Part shown: positions 8,418 to 17,458 of the stretch, piece by piece | How the letters are laid out: every line of letters begins with the position of its first letter | How positions within the stretch are numbered: position 1 is the first letter of the stretch | Source: Niallia taxi | GTDB taxonomy: Bacteria; Bacillota; Bacilli; Bacillales; Cytobacillaceae | DNA: 64,000 bases | Assembly (NCBI RefSeq): GCF_004005475.1 | Contig: NZ_RZTZ01000006.1 | Span: 124,001-188,000 of the forward strand | Direction of reading: 5' to 3' | Position numbers and translations under genes: made by a program | The notes under the pieces: model-generated | Database searches by the model: none | Told to the model about the DNA's origin: nothing | What the model saw: the letters and a program-made list of their open reading frames with translations, nothing else

Positions 8418-9629
8418 TTAGTTAGTTCTAGGAGCAGCTTTTTTTAATTGAAGCCGACTTGTCAAAATAATACATGAAAGTGTCAACATGGCTGCAAAAA
8501 TATAAGCACCAATTAAATCCACTTTAAGGACTATAAACCCTGAACTAGCACTGCCCAAAAGCAAACCTGCCATCATCAGCGGCATTATAATACCATTTGT
8601 TCTTCCAATGTAATCAGCAGCAACCTCCTTCATCATCATTGTACTAAATATTACTTGAATAAATGCTGCAGAAAGTCCTGATAATATCCGAGCAGCTGCA
8701 GTTAACAATGGCCAGAATGACATTATTTCAATAATGGTAATAAGAGAAATAGCTATTATTGTCGTTGTTAGGATATATTTGCTATTTTTTTCAACAAATG
8801 ATGATAATGTCACCGCAAGTCCGCCCCCGAGCAACATGCCTATTCCCTCTGCAGCAGCAAACCACTGAACAGTTTCTTTTGGTAAACCTAACCTTTCCAT
8901 TATCAAGAACACATCTAACGGTTGGGTAATTCCAAAGGAAATACCCACAATAAAAAATATACACGCAATAAATTTTAAATTGTTATGCTTAAATACATAT
9001 ATAAGGCCCTCTTTTACATCTATTAATGCCGATTTTGTTTCGTTTCTTGATTTGTTTTTCACTGTTTTTGGTAAAAATAATTGTAGTCCAGATACTATGG
9101 TAAATATTACAAACAGCGTCCAAATAGATGTTTCTAATCCCAATTGTGTATATATAAATGTTCCCAAAATCGGGCCTAAAATAGTAAATATCGCCATTAA
9201 ACTTTGGCTGATCCCTATAGCACTTCCCACTAAATTTACTGGAATATGTTTTTTATAAAGGACAGCCGAAGATGGCTGTGAAAACTGACTAATAATTGCA
9301 GATATCACAGTTGCTGCAAATACAGATTGCCAAACTCCATTAGAGATGAGGATTAATATTAATAGCATGGAAAGAGCACTTAATGCATCTCCATAGACCA
9401 CAGTCTTTTTTGGGTTCCATCTGTCAGCATATGTTCCGCCAATTAAAGAAAATATAAATATTGGTAAATATTCTAATGTTGTTAGCAAGGAGACTGCAGT
9501 AGGATTGTTATTTGTCATTTCCATAATATAAAAAAGCAAAGCCATATTACGAGTCCAAATTCCAATCTGTTGTAACAGGTCTGCCCCCTGTACGATTAGA
9601 AATACCCTATTCTTTAGAAGTTCCTTCAT
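8418..9629 (-). CDS. MFS drug-type exporter (MefA/EntS-like)
   Basis: 403 residues with about twelve hydrophobic helices and the MFS loop signature GGTYADRWNPKK after helix 2. The overall pattern, including an N-terminal QGADLLQQIGIWTRNMALLFYI, is that of the DHA3 group that contains macrolide (MefA) and siderophore (EntS) exporters. It sits in the cytoplasmic membrane and would run on the proton gradient. Transcription is divergent from a MerR regulator and starts from a 19-bp-spacer promoter typical of MerR control, so it is probably a drug-inducible efflux pump. The substrate is unknown. Confidence 0.85.
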   Translation of the reverse strand: MKELLKNRVFLIVQGADLLQQIGIWTRNMALLFYIMEMTNNNPTAVSLLTTLEYLPIFIFSLIGGTYADRWNPKKTVVYGDALSALSMLLILILISNGVWQSVFAATVISAIISQFSQPSSAVLYKKHIPVNLVGSAIGISQSLMAIFTILGPILGTFIYTQLGLETSIWTLFVIFTIVSGLQLFLPKTVKNKSRNETKSALIDVKEGLIYVFKHNNLKFIACIFFIVGISFGITQPLDVFLIMERLGLPKETVQWFAAAEGIGMLLGGGLAVTLSSFVEKNSKYILTTTIIAISLITIIEIMSFWPLLTAAARILSGLSAAFIQVIFSTMMMKEVAADYIGRTNGIIMPLMMAGLLLGSASSGFIVLKVDLIGAYIFAAMLTLSCIILTSRLQLKKAAPRTN

Positions 9630-9683
9630 TTATTTCAACACCAATCCTTTTATTTAAAAATGAAATTCACTTTACTGAGTGTT

Positions 9684-9714
9684 ATTATAAAGTGTGGAGT
9701 AACTCCATAGTAAA
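9684..9714 (-). promoter_or_regulatory. MerR-type promoter with 19-bp spacer and palindromic operator
   Basis: On the minus strand, TTTACT (9709-9714) and TATAAT (9684-9689) are 19 bases apart instead of 17, and the spacer holds the near-perfect palindrome TGGAGTAACTCCA (9695-9707). Overlong spacers untwisted by the regulator are the known mechanism of MerR-family activation. The promoter drives the MFS exporter. Confidence 0.85.
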
Positions 9715-9730
9715 GAAAGGATTTAATAAT

Positions 9731-10546
9731 GTGAAAAATAATCATATAAAAACATTTTCTACAGGAGAATTTGCAGATTTATTTGGAGTTAAAAAAGATA
9801 CTTTACTGTATTACAATAAAATTAATTTATTTAATCCAGCAGGTATACACTCAAACGGCTATCGGTATTATACTTTACCGCAACTAGATACCTTTAGTGC
9901 GATTCAATCACTTCGTTCCGTGAACGTTCCCATAAAAGAGTTGAAATCTTATTTTGATTCACCCTCCTCTACTAGATTGAATGAACTTGCTTCAAGACAA
10001 GTGGAAAATATTGAAATGGAGATTAATAAGCTAAAAGAGAATCAATTATTTCTTTCTCGATTGATGGAAATAACAAATGAGTTGCAGACAGTAGTTATAG
10101 GGGAGTTGATACTAAAAGAGCTACCTGCAGAATCTGTCTTATATAGTACATCGAAGAATATTGATTGGGATGCCTCTGTGGAAGCTTTATCACATATCTA
10201 TGATGAATTCTTGATAGAAGTAGGCGTAAATGGAGCATCATTTGGTTCCGTCCTAAATAAGAACAACCTATTAAATGAAAACTATCTCCAAGCTGATTGT
10301 TTATTTTGTCGGATGGAAGGACCAGGAACTATTAAGAAACCTGCTGGTTTGTATGCAATCTATTATTATCAAGGGTCGTATGATAATATAAAAAATGCTT
10401 ATTCTTATTTGTTAAAGGAAATATCATCTCAGAAATTAATTATAGCTGGGGATGCCTATGAAGAGTACCTACTTCATTCCTTGGTTTCAAAACATGAAGA
10501 AGAATATATTACTAAAATAAGTATTAAAGTGATTCCTCAAGAATAA
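9731..10546 (+). CDS. MerR-family regulator with effector-binding C-terminal domain
   Basis: 271 residues from the GTG at 9731, preceded by AGAAAGGA at good spacing; upstream in-frame starts lie inside the promoter region. The N-terminal winged helix reads FSTGEFADLFGVKKDTLLYYNK, then a coiled-coil linker around 80-120. The C-terminal domain of about 150 residues resembles the GyrI-like drug-binding domain of BmrR. It probably senses a toxic compound and activates the divergent MFS exporter through the operator at 9695-9707 (well supported by the promoter structure). Confidence 0.85.
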   Translation: MKNNHIKTFSTGEFADLFGVKKDTLLYYNKINLFNPAGIHSNGYRYYTLPQLDTFSAIQSLRSVNVPIKELKSYFDSPSSTRLNELASRQVENIEMEINKLKENQLFLSRLMEITNELQTVVIGELILKELPAESVLYSTSKNIDWDASVEALSHIYDEFLIEVGVNGASFGSVLNKNNLLNENYLQADCLFCRMEGPGTIKKPAGLYAIYYYQGSYDNIKNAYSYLLKEISSQKLIIAGDAYEEYLLHSLVSKHEEEYITKISIKVIPQE

Positions 10547-10621
10547 TGAGTACCGCTGCAAAATTAGCTTTGAGGACATAATTATCAGAATTAAAAGCTA
10601 CGATTTTAACGAATTGTAAAA

Positions 10622-10659
10622 AAACGGAGTAGCATAATATTGATGCTGCTCCGTTTTTG
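10622..10659 (+). terminator. Terminator of the MerR regulator gene
   Basis: AACGGAG-AGCAT pairs with ATGCT-CTCCGTT, followed by TTTTT. It lies about 75 bases after the stop codon. Confidence 0.8.
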
Positions 10660-10818
10660 ATCCTCTTTAAAGTTATACTAACTAAGAACTTACAAAACTT
10701 GTGTATGCAACATACTACTTTCTAATTCTGATGCATAAATATATATACCATTATTCCCCTCTTCTAAATCTCAGCAGCAATAGCAAGACAAATGTCGGAT
10801 TAATTTAATTTAAGTTTT

Positions 10819-11253
10819 TTATTTCATTTCCTCAGCCAACTCCAAAATAATTCCCTCTGGGCCACGAACGTAGCATAATTTATAACTTTCTTCATATTGC
10901 TGTATCTCACTAAAGATATAAGTGCCCTTTGTCTTCAATTTGAAAATAAGTGCTTCAATATCTTCAACAGCAAAAGCTATATGGCGGATACCAAGTGTGT
11001 TTGCTAAGGGTTGCTGAATATCTTCAGCTGAAGGAGAATAAAATTTGATTAGCTCTAGCCACGTCTGACCGTCTGCTGCTCCCATTCCAACACACGCTAC
11101 TTTCACATCATCAAGGCCAGTTGCATATCCCATCAAATCTCCTTCCATCTCCCACTCCCCCTTCACCTCAAGTCCAAAATCGCGAAAAAATTCTTTCGCT
11201 GCTGGAAGATCATGAACGATTACACCAATGTGATCTATTCTTTTAATTTTCAT
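10819..11253 (-). CDS. VOC-superfamily protein (methylmalonyl-CoA epimerase/glyoxalase-like)
   Basis: 144 residues from the ATG at 11253 (AGGAG nearby), one vicinal-oxygen-chelate module pair. The metal-site histidine is in RIDHIGVIVHDLPAAKEFF, a second is in GIRHIAFAVEDIEAL, and the last ligand glutamate is in GPEGIILELAEE. The H-H-E pattern resembles methylmalonyl-CoA epimerase-like and lactoylglutathione lyase-like members. The actual reaction is not determinable. It is a single gene with no functional link to its neighbours. Confidence 0.8.
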   Translation of the reverse strand: MKIKRIDHIGVIVHDLPAAKEFFRDFGLEVKGEWEMEGDLMGYATGLDDVKVACVGMGAADGQTWLELIKFYSPSAEDIQQPLANTLGIRHIAFAVEDIEALIFKLKTKGTYIFSEIQQYEESYKLCYVRGPEGIILELAEEMK

Positions 11254-11387
11254 TTCCCTTGACTCCTGTGTAATTATTAAGTTAAACACTTTCTTTGTTT
11301 CCTCTATTCTATGTTGTCTTTCGCAATTCCTTCCTGCCCTTCATTACTATTGATTTTTCTAAAAGGCGGAACAATGTTTTTATAAGA

Positions 11388-11460
11388 AGCTGGACAGAAA
11401 GTATCGTATTTAATAATAGAAAAAAGAAGCATTAATCAATGTTTGATTAACACTTCTCAC
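11388..11460 (-). repeat. Divergent copy of the GAGACTGGGAC-type unit acting as terminator of the AAA ATPase gene
   Basis: The plus strand reads GCTGGACAGAAAGTATCG, then a hairpin with core TTAATCA-ATGT-TTGATTAA (11424-11458). On the minus strand the hairpin is followed by a T run, placing a terminator about 95 bases after the ATPase stop. The order of parts matches the element at 1865-2135, but identity is low. Confidence 0.5.
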
Positions 11461-11550
11461 CATTCCTTCAGGATCTTTTAACTCTTCAATAAAGACCCTA
11501 TTTAAGCAATTACCTTAATCTCACAGAATCCAAATCCTAATTATACTTAT

Positions 11551-12339
11551 TTAGGTATCAACATAACTTATATCACTTCTAATGAAAAGATGGTGCAGTA
11601 GACGATCCTTATTTTCAAAGAACTGCTTCATAATGGAATAATGTTGAGTGTCTTCTAATGTCGACTCACTTATCCCTTCTTCTGTAATCTCGAATATTTT
11701 AGAATTTGGATAAGCCATAATTATCGGTGAGTGAGTAGAGATAATAAATTGAGATCCTTGAGAAACTAGTTCGTTGATTCTTGCTAGCATCGATATTTGC
11801 CTTAAAGGAGACAAGGCTGCTTCTGGCTCGTCTAAAATATATAAACCATTTCCTTGAAAACGCTCGTTAAATGCGGCAAAGAATGATTCCCCATGAGATT
11901 GTTCATGCAGTGATTTTCCGCCATAGGAATCTATAATTTTCGGACCAAAACCAGGTTCTTCTTTATCTAATTCTTCTATATTTGTTGCTACATTATAGAA
12001 GGTTTCAGCTCTAAAGAAAAAGTGTTCCTCTGCTCGGTTTGCTCCTTTAACTAAACGGAGATATTCATCTAAATTCGAGTGGGAGTCATAACTCGAAAAA
12101 TTAAAATTTAATGTGCCACCTTCCGGATTAAATCCTAATGCAATGGCAATTCCCTCAAGTAAAGTGGATTTTCCCATTCCATTTTCACCAATAATATAAG
12201 TAACATTAGGATGAAGCTTTAATTCTTTTAAGTTCTGAATAACAGGCAAATTAAGTGGAAACTTGTCATAGGATAAAATCTGGTCTCTTTTAAGACTCAC
12301 AGACCTAATGTACTGAGAATCTTGCTTTAAAATCTTCAA
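11551..12339 (-). CDS. AAA/ABC-type predicted ATPase (RecF/SMC-like head)
   Basis: 262 residues from a TTG at 12339, nine bases after GAGGTG; a GTG at 12351 would overlap that site. Walker A is YIIGENGMGKSTLLEG, an ABC-signature-like segment is EQSHGESFFAAFNERF, Walker B is GLYILDEPEAALSP, and the switch histidine is in FIISTHSPIIMAYP. The protein lacks a long coiled coil, so it resembles compact MutS/Rad50-like chromosomal ATPases of unknown role that occur across Firmicutes. No nuclease partner (OLD or TOPRIM) is adjacent, so a defence function is not supported. Confidence 0.8.
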   Translation of the reverse strand: MKILKQDSQYIRSVSLKRDQILSYDKFPLNLPVIQNLKELKLHPNVTYIIGENGMGKSTLLEGIAIALGFNPEGGTLNFNFSSYDSHSNLDEYLRLVKGANRAEEHFFFRAETFYNVATNIEELDKEEPGFGPKIIDSYGGKSLHEQSHGESFFAAFNERFQGNGLYILDEPEAALSPLRQISMLARINELVSQGSQFIISTHSPIIMAYPNSKIFEITEEGISESTLEDTQHYSIMKQFFENKDRLLHHLFIRSDISYVDT

Positions 12340-12500
12340 TGAAACAATCACCTCTTACCTTATAAGTAAAAACTATCTTAATTTAGTCATAACACTTACA
12401 TTCCAGTAAACACCCTTATTTTACTATCTTGCCACATTAATGTGAGGAAATGCTACCACGTATGTAATAAATGCAAGGATTTAATTAGTCTGCAGAACGC

Positions 12501-12871
12501 TTATTCTGCTATTGCCTTAATATAGTTGTCTCCGCCTTTAATTGCGATGGCATTTGAGATTTTAACCCCCTTTATTGCCCATAGAGTTGTTCCTTTCTTA
12601 AAGTAACTCGAATAGTTATCAGGAGTATTCATCATTTCTTCGGTTGAAGAATGTTGAATTTCACCGATTTTTTCTTTTATCGTATCAACATTAATATTTG
12701 TTATTCTGTAAATCTGGTTATTCCATTTAACGACTGGAAATGCTAAGGAGTCTTCAGTGTGGACTATTTCCTCATACTTACTTTTATTAGTACAGCTTCT
12801 TTCTGTAAGCAACCACCAACTATCATTAACTTAATTAATAGCGATATATAAGATTTAAAGATTACACTCAC
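12501..12871 (-). pseudogene. Small lipoprotein-like gene, apparently frameshifted near its N-terminus
   Basis: The main open frame (12501-12812 with a TTG start) encodes about 103 residues beginning LTERSCTNKSKYEEIVHTED, with no export signal and no good start site. In another frame directly upstream, from about 12871, the sequence reads KSYISLLIKLMIVGGC, a classic lipoprotein signal with an IVGGC lipobox. It stops 13 codons after the cysteine. A single-base shift between about 12780 and 12808 would join signal and body. The joined product would be a lipoprotein of about 120 residues of unknown function. Confidence 0.5.
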
Positions 12872-12984
12872 CTCAAGTCTTCCTAAACTTTTTCCATAGC
12901 CAATGCCTTACCTTAAGTCAATCGTATCCATATGAAATATTCCATCTTTCTTCCATGTAACAACAACTTGGTACATATGTCCCT

Positions 12985-13326
12985 TTATTGGTCCGTCTCC
13001 CAAAAAAACTCAGTAGAGAAAGGGTGAAATGTTGTAACAGAACCGTCTATATCTCTTCCCTCATTAAATATATCTGTATCTGTAATTGTCTTGCCATTAT
13101 CCTTGAATTCCAACTTCTCCACTTTTACTTCTTGTTTATCTAACTGTTTAATTTTTCCCTGCCAGCCAGTTGGCTCACTTGCATCAAGATTCATTTTATA
13201 TGTGTATTTCCACATACCATTTTCCGATTTCTCAGAAATAGAAATACTAGAAGTATAGGCATACACCACTGAAAGAAAAACGATAAGTGAAACAATAACC
13301 GGGATTACATATTTCTTTTTTCCCAC
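12985..13326 (-). CDS. Small exported or membrane-anchored protein, probably frameshifted at a T7 run
   Basis: 113 residues with an N-terminal signal or anchor (KKYVIPVIVSLIVFLSVVYAY) and a polar extracellular domain. The frame ends with FFWETDQ just after a run of seven T on the coding strand (13002-13008). With one extra T the frame would continue for about 25 more residues (GDGPIKGHMYQVVVTWKKDG and on) to a stop at 12908. That continuation looks like genuine protein, so the annotated end is probably the result of a one-base deletion or a sequence error. Function unknown. Confidence 0.55.
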   Translation of the reverse strand: MGKKKYVIPVIVSLIVFLSVVYAYTSSISISEKSENGMWKYTYKMNLDASEPTGWQGKIKQLDKQEVKVEKLEFKDNGKTITDTDIFNEGRDIDGSVTTFHPFSTEFFWETDQ

Positions 13327-14025
13327 CTAATGACCCTACCTTCTATTCAATGATTAAAAATATGCATTGCAAAAGAAAAGTTCGCTTTTCAATTTCCTCT
13401 ATATTGTTAGACTGTATTTTTTTAAAAAAGTTCCCATTTTTATCCATTTATACAACTAGTAAGATTCCAAAGTTACCTTCCCTCTATATAAGAAAGGAGG
13501 ACTGAAGATCCTTTAAGAAAATTTATATACAAAAATAAAATCTTTAATTTATGAAAATCGATTATTAGAAGTAATCTATTCTCAACCACGTTTGATATTT
13601 ACATTTACACTTATTGATTTAGTCGTTTATTTTTACTTAAAGTGATTGTTGTTATAATAAAAAAATGTCTCATTTCTAATAAGACTTTTTTCAGTACGTA
13701 ATATTTCTAATTTAAATAACGATTTCACACTTCTGTCCTAGCCTCTTCCATTATATAGGCTAGGGAAAGTAAAAGGTGCGATATTCTCGCACCTTCGTGA
13801 ATCTATTTAATTTGGTATTACTTGTTTGACGGCACTTAAATGTTTTTGCCAAATTTTCAACTATGTATGTCTGTTAAATGGTTTTCATTCTAAAGATAAA
13901 ACAAATCTTTAAAATTCTTCTGTTTCTTCTAAAATCCACTGTTTCTTATCAAGTGAACAATTTATTTATGCGGTGTCAAATAATTCAGCCTTTTACTTTA
14001 CTTCCTTTTCCAAACAATTCCTCTT
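13327..14025. other. Gene-free region with two hairpins and a repeat trace
   Basis: About 700 AT-rich bases without a supportable gene. A short bidirectional terminator-like hairpin lies at 13658-13692 (GTCT and AGAC with flanking A and T runs). A clean stem AAGGTGCGA/TCGCACCTT lies at 13773-13795. The words TGTCCTAGCCTCTT just before it (about 13734) resemble the right end of the element at 1865-2135. Confidence 0.4.
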
Positions 14026-14262
14026 TTATAATTCTTCAACTGCAGGTCCCAGGTTATCAAGGTCCTGTAAAATATTGATAATTATAAGGAATTTATAATC
14101 CTTACCGAACTTACCTAGTTTAACCACTTGATGAACTTCAACGACATCATTTGTATATTGCTTAACTGAATCACAAATTTCATACAATAATTGTGCAAAG
14201 TCAGTTTTTTCCCAATTTCTAATATCCAAGGGTACATATTGCTGTATTTTATTTATATTCAT
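14026..14262 (-). CDS. Small hypothetical protein
   Basis: 78 residues, starting MNINKIQQYVPLDIRNW and preceded by a strong AGGAGG site five bases from the ATG, so it is probably translated. It is soluble, rich in charged residues, and has no recognised motif or signal peptide. The abrupt end (LGPAVEEL) allows a 3-prime truncation. Function unknown. Confidence 0.5.
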   Translation of the reverse strand: MNINKIQQYVPLDIRNWEKTDFAQLLYEICDSVKQYTNDVVEVHQVVKLGKFGKDYKFLIIINILQDLDNLGPAVEEL

Positions 14263-14625
14263 TATTACCTCCTAATTTCCGATATATATATTCCTAAATT
14301 ATCCAATCCCTCCCTTTATTCTAGATTAGTTTGAATTTCCCTTCTTTTCTAATCTGATATGGAGAAAAACATCTCAGTTCTATCTTTTAATTTCTCTTCT
14401 GCCGTTAAATTCTTCTCAAAAACATCCTGTTCAAACTGATTATTTGAGTATTACTATCAGTCAGCTATAAGAATAAGAATATTTGTTTCATTTCATTATT
14501 TAAATGGAGGGACAATCGGAGGGGCATTACCTATTGGGTCACGACTGTATAGAAAACTCTATTTATTAAACAAACTTTTTAAGAAATAAATCACAAGGTT
14601 GATATGACTGTCTAGCTCTTAGAGT
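14263..14625. other. Gene-free region
   Basis: AT-rich, with no clear promoter, hairpin or RNA. A plus-strand reading around 14500-14588 gives a glycine-rich fragment (GGTIGGALPIGSRLYRK) without a start codon or ribosome binding site, so it is not called as a gene. Confidence 0.3.
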
Positions 14626-15189
14626 TCATCTCAGCGGCTTAGTCGCCTTACTATTAGCCAATAAATGAGCTATTATATATATTATTAAAAATCCAGGAAA
14701 GGAAAAAATCGGATTCCATCCTGGGTATTTTGTATATCCTAATTTTAAAAAGAGAGGTTCTGCTAAAAATGCTGTCATACTAGCAAAAATAATTGCTTTG
14801 ATTAGTAAATTTGCTTTGGCTTTTATTTGGAGAAAAAACATGATTGTAACTGGCATTAATGCAAAATCCCATGGTATATAATCTGGCATTAGAGGGACTA
14901 ATTTATTATAATATCTCCATAGACCCAGCGTTACCCCCACATAGTCTAACCAGGTGGAAATGAACATTGCCCAAAGTCCAGCTAATAACAGCCTAGCGCT
15001 GCTCTCCTTGTTTCTAAAGATAAGCCATATTATCCAAGGAATGATCGTCATAAATAACGAAGTCCACCATCCAAAGGAAAATAAAATATTATCTGCCCAA
15101 ATGTCTTGTAAATGTGAATGAGCTTTATCTAGTAATACGTATTGTTCATCAATTAATCTTTTTATGTTTTCTGGGGGACTAAACTTCAT
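14626..15189 (-). CDS. CBO0543-family multi-pass membrane protein
   Basis: 187 residues with about five membrane helices. Recognisable blocks are WWTSLFMTIIPWIIWLIF, DYVGVTLGLWRYY, YIPWDFALMPVTIMFFLQ and FLAEPLFLKLGYTKYPGW, the conserved pattern of the CBO0543 family found widely in Bacillus and Clostridium genomes. No function is established for the family. The start has a GAGAGGA site. Its neighbours give no clear pathway link. Confidence 0.75.
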   Translation of the reverse strand: MKFSPPENIKRLIDEQYVLLDKAHSHLQDIWADNILFSFGWWTSLFMTIIPWIIWLIFRNKESSARLLLAGLWAMFISTWLDYVGVTLGLWRYYNKLVPLMPDYIPWDFALMPVTIMFFLQIKAKANLLIKAIIFASMTAFLAEPLFLKLGYTKYPGWNPIFSFPGFLIIYIIAHLLANSKATKPLR

Positions 15190-15380
15190 ACAAATTTTGT
15201 CCTCTCATCTAAAAATATTTCTTCTATTTTCCCCTTTACCAATATATCTATTCCATTCCTTTCAGGGCGCAAATACAAATAATTGCCTATACATTGCCCA
15301 ATTGTTACTCAGACGAGAAGTCAACAAAATGAAACTAACCTTCGTTGTTGCAAATTCTTACTTAGAATTTTCTTGCCCAC

Positions 15381-15405
15381 AAAAAAAAGCTGCCATTAGC
15401 AGCCT
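15381..15405 (-). terminator. Terminator of amj
   Basis: On the minus strand GCTGCTAATGGCAGC forms a hairpin followed by eight T. It begins just after the amj stop codon. Confidence 0.9.
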
Positions 15406-15408
15406 GTT

Positions 15409-16224
15409 TTATATCAACTTAACAAACCAAGCTACATAATATGCAGCTGGAATAAATAGTAATTGAGCAACTATTGTACCGATAAACTTAGAAGATATCA
15501 TTGTTAAAGAGTAGCTTTTCAGATAAATGTAATCTATTTGTTTCTTCATGACTTTATCTGCTAAAACAGAAGCTTTCGGGTCAATAAATAACGTAAGTAA
15601 TATTGTTGCTATACCATTTATGATACCAGATGACATTAACGCAGCTGGGGCATATTCCTTAGGAACTAACATAGACGCGTAGATGGAAGATAAAACGCCA
15701 ATAGTAAATACGGCTGAAATAATTACGTTTATGATAAAAAGCCGTTTAGGAATTGTCTTGAGCGTTATCCCTTTTAAATACTGAACTCTTGGCAAACGAA
15801 AACATAATAGCACCTTTTTGATACCAGTTTTGTTAAAATTAGTTAAAAATAACCCAACAACTGAACCACTTTGTTTAGAGAGCTGCACGATGCCTCTTGA
15901 AAAAATATTAATGAATGTAGGAAATAGAAATATACCTAATAATACGCCAAAGGATGTGACTGCTATTAACACCCTGTATTGTTCTTCAATAAAGTGCATT
16001 GGATTAATACTTGGTGCTTCAGCAATTAGTTTTGCTGTTAAAGGCTGTTGAAACATAGTAGAAAACCTAGAAATAATAAGCAATGTACTAAATAATGATA
16101 AGGCTGTTGCTATCAACTTTACCCTAGCTCCTGAAATTCTGGTCGAATAAGCTAATGTTTCAATCATCGTTATTAGCAATAAAAACAATGATATTAATAT
16201 GACTTTTCCTGTAAATAAATCCAT
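15409..16224 (-). CDS. amj: Lipid II flippase Amj (alternate to MurJ)
   Basis: 271 residues, an integral membrane protein with about seven hydrophobic segments, starting with KVILISLFLLLITMIETLAYSTRISG. I recognise the DUF2837 family, whose Bacillus subtilis member (YdaH, about 270 residues) is Amj, which moves the peptidoglycan precursor lipid II across the membrane when MurJ is lacking. Length and the early ETLAYSTRISG block agree. In B. subtilis its expression responds to cell-envelope stress; no sigma-M promoter could be called with confidence here. A clear AAGGAGTC site and a strong terminator mark it as a single-gene unit. Confidence 0.85.
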   Translation of the reverse strand: MDLFTGKVILISLFLLLITMIETLAYSTRISGARVKLIATALSLFSTLLIISRFSTMFQQPLTAKLIAEAPSINPMHFIEEQYRVLIAVTSFGVLLGIFLFPTFINIFSRGIVQLSKQSGSVVGLFLTNFNKTGIKKVLLCFRLPRVQYLKGITLKTIPKRLFIINVIISAVFTIGVLSSIYASMLVPKEYAPAALMSSGIINGIATILLTLFIDPKASVLADKVMKKQIDYIYLKSYSLTMISSKFIGTIVAQLLFIPAAYYVAWFVKLI

Positions 16225-16373
16225 AAAGACTCCTTAATAGTTGACTTCACTTTATTTTAATTATTTTATATTATACAATAAAAATTGGTAATATATAGAT
16301 TTTAAGTTTATAGGGAAATTTTTTACATTATGTATGGCAGGAACGCTTACCCTTTATACATGTTTTTCAATAT

Positions 16374-16399
16374 AAAAACAGCCGCTCACTAGCAGCTGT
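16374..16399 (-). terminator. Terminator downstream of the TRIC-type gene
   Basis: On the minus strand ACAGCTGCT-AGTG-AGCGGCTGT is followed by TTTTT. It is 135 bases beyond the stop codon, with no gene in between. Confidence 0.7.
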
Positions 16400-16533
16400 C
16401 TCCACGATAAGGTTTATATTGTTATTCATTTAACTTTATATTGTAGATAAGTGAAATTAAATGAAGCAATGATACCTATTCCAGTGGTATTTCTAATAAA
16501 CAAGCTTTGAACGACTAGAATAATTTAGTATCT

Positions 16534-17166
16534 TTATACTGCTTTTTCCGTATTAGATGCTTGTCTTTTCGGCCTTGGAATATGCCATTTAAACCGAAGG
16601 GATAACATCCTTAAGACAACTATTATGATAAATAATACGTAAGTATCAATTATGCCATTGATAAAGTTAAGACCTATTAATGCACCTGTAATAATGGTCC
16701 AAAAAGCATATAATTCATATTTAAAAACAAATGGCTGTCTTTTCGCTAGGGCATCTCGAATTATACCGCCACCTACACCTGTTAATAAGGCAGCAGCAAT
16801 ACTAGCACTTGCCGGCAATCCTAAATTCTTCGCGTATAGAGCACCTTGAATAGCAAAAGCTACTAATCCCACTGCATCTGTTAGACCAAATGAATAATAC
16901 CAATGCTTCCAACTAACAATTTTATGAATAGGTATAAAATACAGGACCGTAATCAATAGGAATGTTAGTAGAAATAATGTGTTTTGTTCCCATAATGCCG
17001 AAACCGGCACCCCTATTAACAAATTTCGTATAGCTCCGCCTCCGAAAGCAGTAATAAACCCTAATGCATAGTATCCAATCAGGTCATAATCTTCTTCCGA
17101 AGCAATCAGCGCCCCACTTATCGCAAAGGCGATAGTGCCGAGATAATTCCAAAAGTCCCAAGACAT
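16534..17166 (-). CDS. Trimeric intracellular cation (TRIC) channel family protein (UPF0126)
   Basis: 210 residues and about seven membrane helices. The two inverted halves each carry the family glycine-rich kink motif, FGGGAIRNLLIG and GVGGGIIRDALAKRQP. Prokaryotic TRIC proteins form homotrimeric cation (mainly potassium) channels in the plasma membrane. The length is typical (about 200-215). The C-terminal tail is basic (RPKRQ). It stands alone on its strand. Confidence 0.88.
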   Translation of the reverse strand: MSWDFWNYLGTIAFAISGALIASEEDYDLIGYYALGFITAFGGGAIRNLLIGVPVSALWEQNTLFLLTFLLITVLYFIPIHKIVSWKHWYYSFGLTDAVGLVAFAIQGALYAKNLGLPASASIAAALLTGVGGGIIRDALAKRQPFVFKYELYAFWTIITGALIGLNFINGIIDTYVLFIIIVVLRMLSLRFKWHIPRPKRQASNTEKAV

Positions 17167-17409
17167 AACTCTTCTGCTCCAATCTTCATGTCGTTAATAA
17201 CCTATATAATTATAAATACTGTTTAGGCATTTATACAACCTAAAATTGTTTTTTTAGGTACTTGACAATTAAAAATTTTCAAATTTCACCATGTCTATTC
17301 GAAGTATTCTGACGACTTTAAAGAAAAAATAAGGCTTCAAGTTATTAGGAAAGTCTCCTACTGTCTAAAAAATAGTGTCAGCCACAGCAATTCCATGTAT
17401 TTCACTAAC

Positions 17410-17453
17410 AAAAAAGGCTAAAGAAACAAGCTGGAGCTCGCTTCTCTAACCCT
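17410..17453 (-). terminator. Terminator of the carotenoid operon
   Basis: On the minus strand GGGTTAGAGAAGCGAGCT pairs imperfectly with AGCTTGTTTCTTTAGCC and is followed by TTTTTT. It lies directly after the stop of the last carotenoid gene. Confidence 0.8.
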
Positions 17454-17458
17454 TATCG

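Noticed and set aside
11551-12339. AAA ATPase as part of an anti-phage defence pair
   Set aside because: No TOPRIM, nuclease or other effector gene adjoins it; neighbours are a VOC protein and small exported proteins.
13878-14078. Plus-strand 66-codon reading frame
   Set aside because: Runs antisense into a minus-strand gene with a much better ribosome site; the leucine/phenylalanine-rich sequence is what AT-rich noncoding DNA gives.
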